NCBI GenBank assembly: GCA_049889355.1
Contig: JBMHDN010000050.1
Location: 1-64,000 of the forward strand
Length of the DNA stretch: 64,000 nt
Direction of reading: 5' to 3'
Source: JBMHDN01 sp049889355
Lineage (GTDB): Bacteria > Pseudomonadota > Alphaproteobacteria > Puniceispirillales > Puniceispirillaceae
Shown: positions 51,875 through 61,094 of the stretch, piece by piece
How positions within the stretch are numbered: the first letter of the stretch is position 1
Layout: each line of letters begins with the position of its first letter
Notes under the pieces: model-generated
What the model saw: only the letters and a program-made list of their open reading frames with translations
Databases searched by the model: none
Told to the model about the DNA's origin: nothing
Program-made: the position numbers and the translations under genes

Positions 51875-53623
51875 TTAACCTTCTGGCTGGGCTGCGTCAA
51901 ACGCTCGCTTGCGATAAAAATGCAGCTCTATTTCCTGACCGCGTGAAATATTAAATCCAGCTATGGTGTGGATTTTTTCAATTTTGAGTGACAAATCTTC
52001 TGCCATCGACAAAAAATCAGCCTCAGCACGTGTTTCAATCAGCGCGACTGCCCCGGGGGCCTCTGCCAAAAATAGCGCTGCTTCACGCGGTTTTAATAAA
52101 AAACTATCCTGACCCAGCAAAAACACAGCTGAGGGTTCATGATATCCAGCCAGAGCAAGGCTCGTTGGGGCCGGATCAAGACGCGCGACTTCTGCGTGAA
52201 GCTGGGTAGAGACATGCATTTTCTGCAGATGTGCAAACACGCCGCTGAAAATTAGGAATTGTAATGCGATGGCGTAGATCAAGAGTGGCCAGATTTTGCC
52301 AATGCCTGCAGCAGACCCTGACCCGCCGGCCTGCCATTCTGCCCAAAGCCGTGTGCCGGCCTGCCAAAACAGCCAGCACAACAAACACAAACCGACCAGA
52401 ACAGCCAGAAAGGCACGCCCGCCTGTCTGGCCACCATATTGGCTGGCAGCCCATCCCAATATACCAAAAAACACCAGCATCATAAGGGCTGTTGTCCCTG
52501 CCAAAACGGCCTCAACCCACAGCCGCCAACCCGCAGCAGAAGCTGTACAGAGCGCACCCGCCATCAGACAGAAAAGCGCAGGCAACGCCGGCAATACATA
52601 ATGCGGGAGCTTGGTCGGAATCAGTTCAACCATCAGCCAATAACAGACCAACCAAACCAAGAGAAAGCGCGGCCCATCTGAGGCGAAAAACGCCCTGTTT
52701 AACACCGCCAGACGGCCAATAAACAGACTGGCCGGAAACAATAAGATTGGCATCAGTAACAGATAAGTCCCAGGCGGCGCGCCATGTGATTCCTGCCCAG
52801 ATTTCAGCTTTGGCAGGAAATCTTCTCCCACCGCGATTGATAGAAAGGCACCCTCTGTCACCAGCTGAACCGCTACCGCCCAAGGCAGGGTAATCAGCGC
52901 AAGCAGCCCAAACCCGTAAAACGGGCGCAATCGCCGCCACCAGCTAAAATCCCTGTCTAGTGCAGACAGCCCTAGAAAGGTTAAGGCCGCCAGTGCCGGG
53001 GCTATGGGCCCTTTGATCAGAATTGCTAGCCCCATCACTGACCAAAAAGCCAGCCAGCCAGCAGATCGCTCGGATTTACGATCGCGGTAAATCCGCCAGA
53101 GCAAAAATTGCTGAAGCAAACATAAAGCCAGCAATACTGAATCTGTTTTCGCCAGATGCGCTTCGGCAAACACAATCAGCGCACTTGCCATCATTGCAGC
53201 TGCCAGAAAAGCCCCCCGCCTGTCCGCATTAGGGCATGTCGTTCGGTAGAGATGCCAAGTCAGAAATATCGCCGCCAGATATCCAAGCAAACTGGGCAGG
53301 CGATAGGCCGCAATATTATCCAGCGAAAATATCTGTGCAGACAGGCTTTGTAGCCAGTAAATTCCCGCTGGTTTTTTGGCTCTCAACTCATCTTGGAAAC
53401 GCACAACAATATAATCTTGTGTTTCCGCCATCTGCCGGCTGGCTTGGGCAAAGCGCGCTTCATCTCTATCCACAGGGGCTATCAGCTGATGGCCTATCAG
53501 CACCACCAGACTGGCCAGCAGCATCAAAATCAACAGCATCCGTTTTTTATCCAGATGTTGATGACACCAGCCTGTCCAAATTCTGGTTTGTTGTGTCAAT
53601 GAAGAAAGGAAGGCTGGTTTCAT
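51875..53623 (-). CDS. ArnT-like lipid-linked sugar transferase (GT83/GT39-type membrane glycosyltransferase)
   Basis: The 582-residue integral membrane protein has about eleven to twelve hydrophobic segments. The first periplasmic loop has APVDRDEARFAQASRQM, where the Asp/Glu pair is the catalytic motif of the ArnT/PMT family, and KKPAGIYWLQ follows. PTKLPHYVLPALPALF in the middle is also typical of ArnT. A C-terminal soluble domain of about 100 residues follows. Such enzymes take sugar from polyprenyl phosphate and attach it to lipid A, LPS core or protein at the periplasmic face. It starts a co-directional cluster with the GT2 and LAB_N genes, and a MATE gene is divergent. Confidence 0.87.
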   Translation of the reverse strand: MKPAFLSSLTQQTRIWTGWCHQHLDKKRMLLILMLLASLVVLIGHQLIAPVDRDEARFAQASRQMAETQDYIVVRFQDELRAKKPAGIYWLQSLSAQIFSLDNIAAYRLPSLLGYLAAIFLTWHLYRTTCPNADRRGAFLAAAMMASALIVFAEAHLAKTDSVLLALCLLQQFLLWRIYRDRKSERSAGWLAFWSVMGLAILIKGPIAPALAALTFLGLSALDRDFSWWRRLRPFYGFGLLALITLPWAVAVQLVTEGAFLSIAVGEDFLPKLKSGQESHGAPPGTYLLLMPILLFPASLFIGRLAVLNRAFFASDGPRFLLVWLVCYWLMVELIPTKLPHYVLPALPALFCLMAGALCTASAAGWRLWVEAVLAGTTALMMLVFFGILGWAASQYGGQTGGRAFLAVLVGLCLLCWLFWQAGTRLWAEWQAGGSGSAAGIGKIWPLLIYAIALQFLIFSGVFAHLQKMHVSTQLHAEVARLDPAPTSLALAGYHEPSAVFLLGQDSFLLKPREAALFLAEAPGAVALIETRAEADFLSMAEDLSLKIEKIHTIAGFNISRGQEIELHFYRKRAFDAAQPEG

Positions 53624-53803
53624 AAATGCTCGCCAAACGGCCTAGAGGAGAAAATGCGCAAGGTGACTACCCAATCTGGCCTCCAGCATAAGCAAGATCA
53701 TGGCTTTATGCCACCTCTTAGAACCTACAAGAGATATTTTTGCTCTTCACAAATAAGGCCAGATTTGCGCACACTGCCCGCGCAGATGATAAAGTGATAC
53801 CCT

Positions 53804-55201
53804 ATGAGTGAACAGCAGATCCAGCACCCGGCAATATCCCAGCACCACGCACCGGCAAGCTGGCATTATATCTGGCATTTATCCTGGCCGATTATCCTCT
53901 CCAATCTGACCCTGCCTTTGGTGAATGCGGTGGATGTGGCCATGATGGGCCATCTCAGCGATCCGGCCCTTGTTGGCGGGGTCTCGCTTGGCGGTATCAG
54001 CCTTGGGTTTTTATATCTGATTTTCGGCTTTTTGAAGATGAGCACCACAGGGCTGACAGCCCAAGCGGTTGGCAGGCGTGATATCAGCACGATTCAGCTT
54101 TGGCTGACGCGCTCAGCGATGGTCGCGAGTTCTGCTGGGCTTTTATTGATGTGCCTGACCCCGCTTCTATTGCCCTTTCTGAGCTGGATATTTGAAGCTG
54201 ACAACGCGGTGGAAGCGTATATGTCCAGCTATATTACATTTCGGATTTGGGCCGCCCCTGCTGAATTGCTGAACAGCATGTTGCTTGGCTGGCTCTTTGG
54301 CCTCCAGCAGATGCGTATTGGGATGATCCAGCTGATCGCGGTCAATGGAATCAATATCGGTCTTAATTTTCTGTTTGTGCTGGGTTTTGGCATGGAAATT
54401 GAAGGGGTGGCTCTGGCTTCAGCACTCGCCCAATGGGCAGGGCTTGCCATTACATTGGCGCTGATTTTCCACCGGCGGGCGCGGTTTTATCTGAGTAAAT
54501 GGCAAATCAGCTTTAAAGATGTCATCTCACCACAGGGCTGGGGCCCGTATATTCAGCTGAGCCGAGATATCAGCTTGCGCTCTATTCTGCTTTTTGCGGT
54601 TGAGGCTGTCCTGATCGCAGAAGCAGCTAAAATATCTGTCGAGATATTAGGGGCCAGTGAGATTATTCTGGTGATGTTTTTGATGATGGCCTATGGGCTG
54701 GATGGTTTTGCCCATGCCTGTGAGACACTGGTGGGCGAGGCGATTGGCCAGAAAAACAAAGCCAATCTAAAACGAGTGATTTGGCGCTCAACCTTGATGG
54801 CAGGCGGGTTATCTTTATGCATCAGCGTTTTTTACGGCTTGGCTGGGACTTATCTCATCGCCATAATGACCAGCCAGCCTGATCTGATAGCAGCCTGTAC
54901 CCGCCTCTGGCCTTATGCTGTGCTATTACCGGTCGCCTCTTTTTTAGCCTTCCAGATGGATGGGGTCTGCATTGGGGCCACCGCAGGTCGGTTTATGCGT
55001 GATAGCATGATTTTATCTGTCCTGATTTTTGCGGCCAGCTTATTTATCCTGACAGATTGGCTGGGACCGCCCTATCGGATTGACGCTCTATGGACCAGCT
55101 TTATACTCTATCTGGCAGCACGCGGCGTCTTTCTGGCCATGCGCTTGCCAGATATAACCCGTTTTGCTGATGCAGACAGCCTGTCTTCATCGTCTGATTA
55201 A
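53804..55201 (+). CDS. MATE-family efflux transporter (DinF-like)
   Basis: The 465-residue protein has twelve hydrophobic segments in two related halves. The N-half contains WPIILSNLTLPLVNAVDVAMMGHL and MSTTGLTAQAVGRRD; the C-half contains FLMMAYGLDGFAHACETLVGEAIGQ, a DinF/NorM-like pattern. It is expected to export organic cations or other small molecules using a sodium or proton gradient. The 180-bp spacer before it is divergent from the ArnT-like gene, and nothing else was seen there. The aminopeptidase gene follows after 31 bp and may be co-transcribed. Confidence 0.9.
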   Translation: MSEQQIQHPAISQHHAPASWHYIWHLSWPIILSNLTLPLVNAVDVAMMGHLSDPALVGGVSLGGISLGFLYLIFGFLKMSTTGLTAQAVGRRDISTIQLWLTRSAMVASSAGLLLMCLTPLLLPFLSWIFEADNAVEAYMSSYITFRIWAAPAELLNSMLLGWLFGLQQMRIGMIQLIAVNGINIGLNFLFVLGFGMEIEGVALASALAQWAGLAITLALIFHRRARFYLSKWQISFKDVISPQGWGPYIQLSRDISLRSILLFAVEAVLIAEAAKISVEILGASEIILVMFLMMAYGLDGFAHACETLVGEAIGQKNKANLKRVIWRSTLMAGGLSLCISVFYGLAGTYLIAIMTSQPDLIAACTRLWPYAVLLPVASFLAFQMDGVCIGATAGRFMRDSMILSVLIFAASLFILTDWLGPPYRIDALWTSFILYLAARGVFLAMRLPDITRFADADSLSSSSD

Positions 55202-55232
55202 AAAACACATCATTTGAAAAAGGTGTTCTTCC

Positions 55233-56699
55233 ATGCCTGTGCCTGTCGATTTAACTGCCGCTCAATTCAGCGATCATGGCTTTACTACCTCTGGTGACAC
55301 AGCACGACCGCTCTTCCTTCTGGGCAAAGAAGACTATGCAGACTGGTTGGCGTCAGCTCCTGAAACCTATCAGAACTGGCTGGCTGGCATGGGCTTTCAG
55401 CCAAGTGATAGCGCGGTTGTGCATCTGCCTGCAGAAAATGGCCAGATTGAAGCTGCACTCCTCATCATCTCTGACGAAGCGGTGTGGGCTGTTGCAAAAG
55501 CGGCAAAAACCCTGAAAGCCGGCATATGGAAAGCCAGGATAGGGAAAGCCAGTCTGGCTACATCAAGCACTATAAGCTGGTCTGATATTGCTCTTGGCTG
55601 GGGTCTGGCTCAATATCAATTTGCCAGTTCCAACCTGCAAAAACAGCCTGCTGAAAAGGCACGTCTCTATTTGGGTGATGATCTGGATGACCAGACACGC
55701 TCACGGATTGAGGCGCTGATTTCAGGCACCAATTTGGCACGTGAGCTGGTCAATTTGCCTGCCAATCAGATGGGCCCTGAGGCTCTGGCTCACACTGCTG
55801 AAATGCTGGCAAAACAACATAACGCCCATTTTCACAAATTAGAGGGCAAGGCAGTAGAAACACAGGCCCCTGCTTTGCATGTGGTGGGCAAAGCCGCTGC
55901 GCAAGGTCCAAAACTGGTCGAGCTGATATGGGGCGATCAAGGCCCGCTTGTAACCTTAATAGGTAAGGGTATCACTTTTGATTCAGGCGGGCTGGATCTC
56001 AAACCATCCAAAGCCATGGAATTAATGAAAAAAGATATGGGCGGGGCGGCACAGACCCTTGGTCTGGCCTCTGCGATTATGGCCGCTGGTCTGCCGGTGC
56101 GCCTGCGCGTACTGGTGGCAATAGCTGAAAATGCGGTCTCATCAGATGCGATGCGTCCACTTGATATCATCCAGACCGCAGCTGGCATTGATGTGGAGGT
56201 AGGCAATACAGATGCAGAAGGGCGACTGATTCTGGCAGATGCGCTTTATCATGCCCAGCATGGCCCGCTTGGCAAACTGCCGGGCGCGTGGGACAAACCG
56301 GATGTGATGCTGGATTTTGCCACACTCACCGGGGCAGCACGTGTGGCATTGGGCACCGAATGTCCGGCAATTTTTGGCAATGAGTCAGGCGAGGTCCAAA
56401 AGCTGATCTCAGCTGGTATGAAATGGTCAGACCCGCTCTGGCAACTGCCTTTATTTGAGCCCTATGAGCGGATGCTGAAAACTGGCCATGGCGCTTTGTC
56501 CAGCACAGGTCAGTCTGGTTATGGCGGGGCGATCACAGCGGCTCTGTTCTTGCGCCATTTCGCCGGCACTGAGCTGAACTGGATGCATATTGATTTGATG
56601 GCCTGGAACCTGTCTGACAGACCGGGACGCCCAAAAGGCGGCGAGGCGATGGGGCTCAGGGCCTGTTTTGCCTATATCGCAGATTTGGCCGGTCAATAG
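55233..56699 (+). CDS. Leucyl aminopeptidase family (M17) protein
   Basis: The 488-residue protein has the M17 catalytic domain in its second half: GKGITFDSGGLDLKPSKAME (metal Lys and Asp), MKKDMGGAAQTLGL and the family signature NTDAEGRLILADALYHA with the metal Asp/Glu and catalytic Arg. The N-terminal half is the usual variable domain. Such enzymes remove N-terminal residues from peptides in the cytoplasm and need two divalent metal ions. AAAAGGTG precedes the ATG. The 3' end overlaps the convergent reductase gene by 7 bp. Confidence 0.92.
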   Translation: MPVPVDLTAAQFSDHGFTTSGDTARPLFLLGKEDYADWLASAPETYQNWLAGMGFQPSDSAVVHLPAENGQIEAALLIISDEAVWAVAKAAKTLKAGIWKARIGKASLATSSTISWSDIALGWGLAQYQFASSNLQKQPAEKARLYLGDDLDDQTRSRIEALISGTNLARELVNLPANQMGPEALAHTAEMLAKQHNAHFHKLEGKAVETQAPALHVVGKAAAQGPKLVELIWGDQGPLVTLIGKGITFDSGGLDLKPSKAMELMKKDMGGAAQTLGLASAIMAAGLPVRLRVLVAIAENAVSSDAMRPLDIIQTAAGIDVEVGNTDAEGRLILADALYHAQHGPLGKLPGAWDKPDVMLDFATLTGAARVALGTECPAIFGNESGEVQKLISAGMKWSDPLWQLPLFEPYERMLKTGHGALSSTGQSGYGGAITAALFLRHFAGTELNWMHIDLMAWNLSDRPGRPKGGEAMGLRACFAYIADLAGQ

Positions 56700-57631
56700 C
56701 CGCGGGTCACATCAACTTGATTGAGAGGCGGCAGGCCTTTAGACACATTCAAAATGGATTGGGCCACCTGCTCGGCTGAAGTTTCAGGGCTGGTTTGTGC
56801 GGCGACATGTGGCCATATGGCAATCCGTTCTTCAGACCAGAACGGATGGTCTGCTGGCAGAGGTTCTGTTTCAAACACATCCAAGGCCGCGCCTGCCAGA
56901 TGACCGTTCTGGACAGCGGCCAGCAAGTCGGCTTCAACCACCTGTGCACCGCGCCCACCATTGATAAAATAAGCGCCATCTGGCATGGCGGCAAAAGCCT
57001 TTGCATCAAACAGGTGGCGGGTTTCATTGGTCAGCGGCAAGACCGAAATATGCACAGCACAACTCCCCAGCATCTGCAAAAACCCGTCTGGGCCTGACAG
57101 ACACTCTACCCCGTCAATCTGTTTTTTGCTACGCGACCAGCCATAGACCTCAAAACCAATGGCATCTAGACGCCTGGCAACCATCTCGCCAATCGCACCA
57201 ATCCCATAGACAGCCACTGGCAATTTAAAGGTGCGATTCTGCAGTAAGCCGGAAAAATCACGGTTTTGTCTTTTGGCACGGTAAGCCGGCCCATCACGCA
57301 AATGATCCAGCAAGACTGCAATAATCCACTGGCTGAGCGTATGTGACATATCGGGATCGACCAGCCGGCTGATCGGCACATCTGGCAAGCCAGATTGAGT
57401 CAGCAGATGGTCTACCCCCTGACCAAGTGATTGTATCATCCGCAATTTAGGTAGCGCAGCCAGCCGCCCTTCAGGCGGCGTCCAGACCAAGGCTGCGATC
57501 GCTTTTTCAGCCTCTTCAGAAGCCAGATCAACCAGTTTGAAATCATCGATATAAGGACGAAAAGCAGCTTCCCATCTGGCGAAACGGTCCAAATCTGTGC
57601 TGCCATCATGATACGCGATAATCAGTGTCAT
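56693..57631 (-). CDS. ghrA: Glyoxylate/hydroxypyruvate reductase-type D-2-hydroxyacid dehydrogenase
   Basis: The 312-residue protein matches GhrA. The nucleotide loop is VYGIGAIGEMVARRLDAIGF, the catalytic Arg is in INGGRGAQVVEADL, the Glu in ALDVFETEPLPADHPFW and the His in WPHVAAQTSP. It should reduce glyoxylate or hydroxypyruvate with NAD(P)H. Its ATG overlaps the TGA stop of the upstream phosphatase gene by one base, so the two are translationally coupled. The 3' end overlaps the M17 gene on the other strand. Confidence 0.85.
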   Translation of the reverse strand: MTLIIAYHDGSTDLDRFARWEAAFRPYIDDFKLVDLASEEAEKAIAALVWTPPEGRLAALPKLRMIQSLGQGVDHLLTQSGLPDVPISRLVDPDMSHTLSQWIIAVLLDHLRDGPAYRAKRQNRDFSGLLQNRTFKLPVAVYGIGAIGEMVARRLDAIGFEVYGWSRSKKQIDGVECLSGPDGFLQMLGSCAVHISVLPLTNETRHLFDAKAFAAMPDGAYFINGGRGAQVVEADLLAAVQNGHLAGAALDVFETEPLPADHPFWSEERIAIWPHVAAQTSPETSAEQVAQSILNVSKGLPPLNQVDVTRGY

Positions 57632-58446
57632 CAGACAAGCTTTTCTGTCAGCTTGGCCAGCGCAGCTGCATGGAGTTCAGGCGTTGCCGCAGCGATGATC
57701 TCACCGCGATTATCCAGCGTGATAGGCTGGCCTTGCCAGTCTGTTACCACCGCGCCTGCAGCCTGCAAAACAGGGATGAGCCCCATCAGATCATAAGGCT
57801 GGAGACCATGTTCAATGACGATATCGAGATGACCTGCTGCCAATAGGCCATAATTATGGCAATCGCCGCCAAAAATCACATTCCGGCAATGCTGGCCGAC
57901 CGATTCAAAAGCTGCCCAACCTGCACCATGAAACGCATAAGGCGAGGTGGTGGCAATTTGTGCCTCGCCAAGGGTGCGAACCGATGACACAGAAATAGGC
58001 CTGCCATTCAGACTGGCTTGGCCTTGACCATCACCCTGCACCACACCGATATAGGCTTCGGCCAGACAGGGCATATCAATGAGACCTGCCACAGGCTGGC
58101 CAGCCGCGCAAAATCCGATGATGGTGCCGAATGTCGGCTTGCCAGAAATAAAAGCACGTGTGCCATCAATGGGGTCAATCACCCATGTCGGGCGCGTCAT
58201 CACATCTTCATCTGCGCCAAATTCTTCACCGAAAATGGCATGATCTGGAAAACCCGCCTCAATCGCACCGCGCAAGGCTGTCTCGGTTTCCCTGTCTGCA
58301 CGGGTGACCGGGCTATTATCTGCTTTTTGATGGATGGTGACCGGCTGGCGGAAATAACGCTGGATAACAGGCCGGCTAATCGAGGGCAGGCCGGCCAGAA
58401 AACCGGCCAGCCTGTCATAAGTATATGAGGCGTGCTTAGCTGCCAC
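57631..58446 (-). CDS. Inositol monophosphatase-family phosphatase, probably HisN-type histidinol phosphatase
   Basis: A protein of about 271 residues with the IMPase metal sites: IFGEEFGADED (Glu), WVIDPIDGTRAFISG (the DPxDGT motif) and the later Asp in LQPYDLMGLIPVLQAAG. ADNSPVTRADRETE near the N-terminus is typical of HisN/BPGP members, which dephosphorylate L-histidinol phosphate, but inositol phosphate or PAP activity is not ruled out. I take GTG 58446, which overlaps the cytochrome gene stop by 11 bp and gives the family length. An ATG at 58521 would add 25 residues inside the cytochrome gene. It is coupled to ghrA downstream. Confidence 0.82.
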   Translation of the reverse strand: MAAKHASYTYDRLAGFLAGLPSISRPVIQRYFRQPVTIHQKADNSPVTRADRETETALRGAIEAGFPDHAIFGEEFGADEDVMTRPTWVIDPIDGTRAFISGKPTFGTIIGFCAAGQPVAGLIDMPCLAEAYIGVVQGDGQGQASLNGRPISVSSVRTLGEAQIATTSPYAFHGAGWAAFESVGQHCRNVIFGGDCHNYGLLAAGHLDIVIEHGLQPYDLMGLIPVLQAAGAVVTDWQGQPITLDNRGEIIAAATPELHAAALAKLTEKLV

Positions 58447-59008
58447 TATTTGCTTCAGCTGCGATATCTTCAGCTGTTGGCAGCGCCACTGGGCTGTCTG
58501 CAAGAGACCGCAGATAGGCAATCATATTCGCGCGATCTGACGGCTTTTTGAGGCCCGCAAAATTCATCTTAGTACCGGCGATATACGCCTTTGGCTTATA
58601 GAGAAACTGGTTCAGCGAATCATAATCCCATGCCCCGCCAAAACCACTCAGCGCATCCGAATAACCAAAACCGGCAACTGCGCCCTTATCCGCATTTACA
58701 ATGTTCCACAAAACAGGGCCTGTTTTATTCGCACCGCCAGCTTCAAACACATGGCAAGCTGTACATTTCTTTGCCAGTTTTTGACCAGCCGCTACATCTG
58801 CACTCGCCAATAAGGCCAATACAGGCTCAGGGCCAGCCGGTGCAGCCGGACCAGCTGATGCGGCCACTTCTGTTACTTCGATTGGATAGGCATTTTCAGC
58901 CAGTTTTTCGTGTGGAACCAGAATTTCACCCATTTTGATCCCAAACATCGCCAGAAGCCCGGCCAGCAGAAAACCAGCCAGCCATTTATTCTGCTTCAGT
59001 TCATCCAT
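58436..59008 (-). CDS. Membrane-anchored cytochrome c (CycM/c552-like)
   Basis: The 190-residue protein has an N-terminal uncleaved membrane helix (WLAGFLLAGLLAMFGIKMG), an Ala/Pro-rich linker (about residues 50-65) and a class I cytochrome c domain. The heme site is CTACH (in AKKCTACHVFEAGGANKTGP), and the likely distal ligand Met is in GTKMNFAGLKKPSDR. Such proteins pass electrons from the bc1 complex to the terminal oxidase. It starts the minus-strand cytochrome-phosphatase-reductase group and is divergent from kdsB across 154 bp with no other visible gene. Confidence 0.9.
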   Translation of the reverse strand: MDELKQNKWLAGFLLAGLLAMFGIKMGEILVPHEKLAENAYPIEVTEVAASAGPAAPAGPEPVLALLASADVAAGQKLAKKCTACHVFEAGGANKTGPVLWNIVNADKGAVAGFGYSDALSGFGGAWDYDSLNQFLYKPKAYIAGTKMNFAGLKKPSDRANMIAYLRSLADSPVALPTAEDIAAEANSGS

Positions 59009-59162
59009 AATATACCCCCACGAATAAGCCCGGACACTTGTCCTGCTTCTTCAAATTAGATGGCTTGTTTTAGCCAAAAAGACCTGTTTTCTCAAGCCCC
59101 CTTAATAGGCTCAAACCCGCTTTTCTTTTGCGTGATCCGCCAAATTGTGAAAAAAAAGGCGC

Positions 59163-59927
59163 ATGAAAGATACATCTAAGCAAATCATTATTATCCCGGC
59201 TCGCATGTCTGCCTCGCGCCTGCCAGGCAAGCCACTTGCTGATATTGCTGGCAAACCAATGATCCAGCATGTCTATGAACGCGCTGTTTCAGCCGATTTG
59301 GCCCCTGTGATTGTTGCCACTGATCACAGCGATATTGCAGATGTGATCACAAGAATTGGGGGCAGAGCCGTAATGACAGACCCCGAGCTGCCAAGCGGTT
59401 CTGATAGATGTGCTGAGGCTTTGCGACAAATTGACCCAAGCGGCCAATATCGCCATGTTATCAACCTGCAAGGCGATTTGCCTGAGCTGCCTGTGAGCTG
59501 CCTGACTGCGCTCTGTGATCTTTGTTCTGCTGATAAACATGCCCTGAATACGCTGGTCTGTCCGGCCACCCCACATGAAGCCAGCCAGCCACAGCTGGTC
59601 AAGGTGGTGGCCAGTTTTGATACAGCTGATCCGATATCAGATGAAACCATCGGCGAGGCGCATTATTTCAGCCGAGAAGCCATTCCCCATGGGGCAGACC
59701 AATTCTGGCATCATATTGGTCTTTATGGCTGGCGCCGCGACGCGCTAGAGGCGTTTGTTGTGCGCCCACCATCACCCCTGGAACAGATTGAAAAGCTGGA
59801 GCAGCTACGTGCGATTGAGGCTGGCTGGACAATTGGTGTGCGGGCGGTTGCACAAGGGGCGGCCGGTGTTGATGTGCAATCCGATTTAGAAGCAGCACGC
59901 CAGCGTCTGTCAGCAGATAGCAACTGA
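59163..59927 (+). CDS. kdsB: 3-deoxy-manno-octulosonate cytidylyltransferase
   Basis: The 254-residue enzyme activates KDO as CMP-KDO for LPS inner-core synthesis. It has IIIPARMSASRLPGKPLADI at the N-terminus, then PSGSDRCAEALRQID and VINLQGDLPELP (metal Asp) and YFSREAIPHG with GLYGWRRDALEAFV. All are family signatures. Length is normal (about 250). It is followed 44 bp later by pheA on the same strand. Its presence shows a Gram-negative LPS that contains KDO. Confidence 0.95.
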   Translation: MKDTSKQIIIIPARMSASRLPGKPLADIAGKPMIQHVYERAVSADLAPVIVATDHSDIADVITRIGGRAVMTDPELPSGSDRCAEALRQIDPSGQYRHVINLQGDLPELPVSCLTALCDLCSADKHALNTLVCPATPHEASQPQLVKVVASFDTADPISDETIGEAHYFSREAIPHGADQFWHHIGLYGWRRDALEAFVVRPPSPLEQIEKLEQLRAIEAGWTIGVRAVAQGAAGVDVQSDLEAARQRLSADSN

Positions 59928-59971
59928 GTTAAATATTTGAAAATAAGAAGCACAGGTTAAAGGCAAATAAA

Positions 59972-60811
59972 ATGGCATTGATCGCATTTCAGGGCGTGCT
60001 TGGCGCCTATTCTCATATGGCTTGTCTTGCCAACCGTCCGGATGATGAAGTTTTGCCATGCGCCAGCTTCACCGAGATGATGGCAGCGGTGCAATCAGGC
60101 AGAGCAGATGCCGCCATGGTCCCTGTTGAAAATTCAACAGCAGGGCGAGTCGCTGATATTCACCATCTCTTGCCTGAATCAGGCCTGCATATTCAGGCAG
60201 AGTTTTTTCAGCCTATCAACCACATGCTGATGGCTCCCAAAGGTAGCCAGCTGGGTGAGATCACCGAAGTACATAGCCACGAACAAGGGCTGGCACAATG
60301 TCGCCTCACGCTTGAAAAGCTAGGTATCAAGCCTGTCATTCACGCTGATACAGCCGGTGCCGCAAAAGATGTTGCGCTATGGGGCAATCCAAAAATCGGC
60401 GCGATTGCCTCTGCTCTTGCAGCTGATACCTATGGGCTTGATATCGTGCTGGATGAAATCAAGGATATGGCCTCGAACACCACCCGCTTTTTGTTGATGG
60501 CACGCGAAGCGGTGTTGCCAGCGATGCATAACGGGCCTTGCATGACCACCATGGTGTTTCAGGTACGCTCTGTGCCTGCTGTTCTGTATAAAGCACTTGG
60601 CGGATTTGCCACTAATGGCATTAATCTCACCAAAATTGAGAGCTATATGGTTGGCGGGGCCATGACCTCTGCGCAATTTTACATTGATTGTGAAGGCCAT
60701 ATTGATGATGACGCGATGAAGCTGGCCTTGGAAGAATTGCGGTTTTACTGCACCAAAGATGGGGTGCGCATATTGGGGTGTTATCCAGCATCTGCGGCAC
60801 GAAAAGCTTGA
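59972..60811 (+). CDS. pheA: Prephenate dehydratase with ACT domain
   Basis: The 279-residue enzyme converts prephenate to phenylpyruvate for phenylalanine synthesis. The catalytic domain starts ALIAFQGVLGAYSHMACLA and includes VPVENSTAGRVADIHHLL, the HSHEQGLAQC loop and the Thr of SNTTRFLLM. The ACT regulatory domain follows from about residue 195, with GALYKALGGFATNGINLTKIES-like spacing (here VLYKALGGFATNGINLTKIE) for feedback by phenylalanine. There is no chorismate mutase domain, as in other alphaproteobacteria. AAAGG precedes the start. Confidence 0.94.
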   Translation: MALIAFQGVLGAYSHMACLANRPDDEVLPCASFTEMMAAVQSGRADAAMVPVENSTAGRVADIHHLLPESGLHIQAEFFQPINHMLMAPKGSQLGEITEVHSHEQGLAQCRLTLEKLGIKPVIHADTAGAAKDVALWGNPKIGAIASALAADTYGLDIVLDEIKDMASNTTRFLLMAREAVLPAMHNGPCMTTMVFQVRSVPAVLYKALGGFATNGINLTKIESYMVGGAMTSAQFYIDCEGHIDDDAMKLALEELRFYCTKDGVRILGCYPASAARKA

Positions 60812-60879
60812 GGCTTCTTTCTGAGCAGGATGATATCCTGCCTCTTGTATCTTTGCTTATTTTAGCCCATATTAAGCCT

Positions 60880-60972
60880 TGGAAGGCTGGGCGGACGGTC
60901 GTTTCTGTTCACCCGGTCAGGTTCGAGAGAAAGCAGCCAAAGCAGTTTTTGAACGGGTCGTCCAGTCTTTCA
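60880..60972 (+). ncRNA. ffs: 4.5S signal recognition particle RNA
   Basis: The conserved domain IV sequence is present: CTGTTCACCCGGTCAGGT at 60905-60922, a C-GAGA-G capped loop, then AAGCAGCC at 60931-60938 and AAAGCAG to 60945. This aligns position by position with the E. coli apical hairpin that binds Ffh. Outside it, GGAAGGCTGG (60881-60890) pairs with CCAGTCTTTC (60962-60971) over ten positions including two G-U pairs, giving the closing stem. The size (about 93 nt) and the location next to dnaX are usual for the gene. The tetraloop reads GAGA instead of the common GGAA. Ends are estimated from the stem. The remaining parts of the 283-bp pheA-dnaX spacer hold nothing else I can support. 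Confidence 0.92.
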
Positions 60973-61094
60973 TTTGACAGCCTATAGCCTAGAAGAGCCA
61001 AGGGCTTCTCCTAAGGGCCAGGCAGGCAAGTTGTTGTCAAATCATCAGAATTTCAGGCGTCTCTTATCAGGATTAAAGGCAGGTCCATCGGCAC

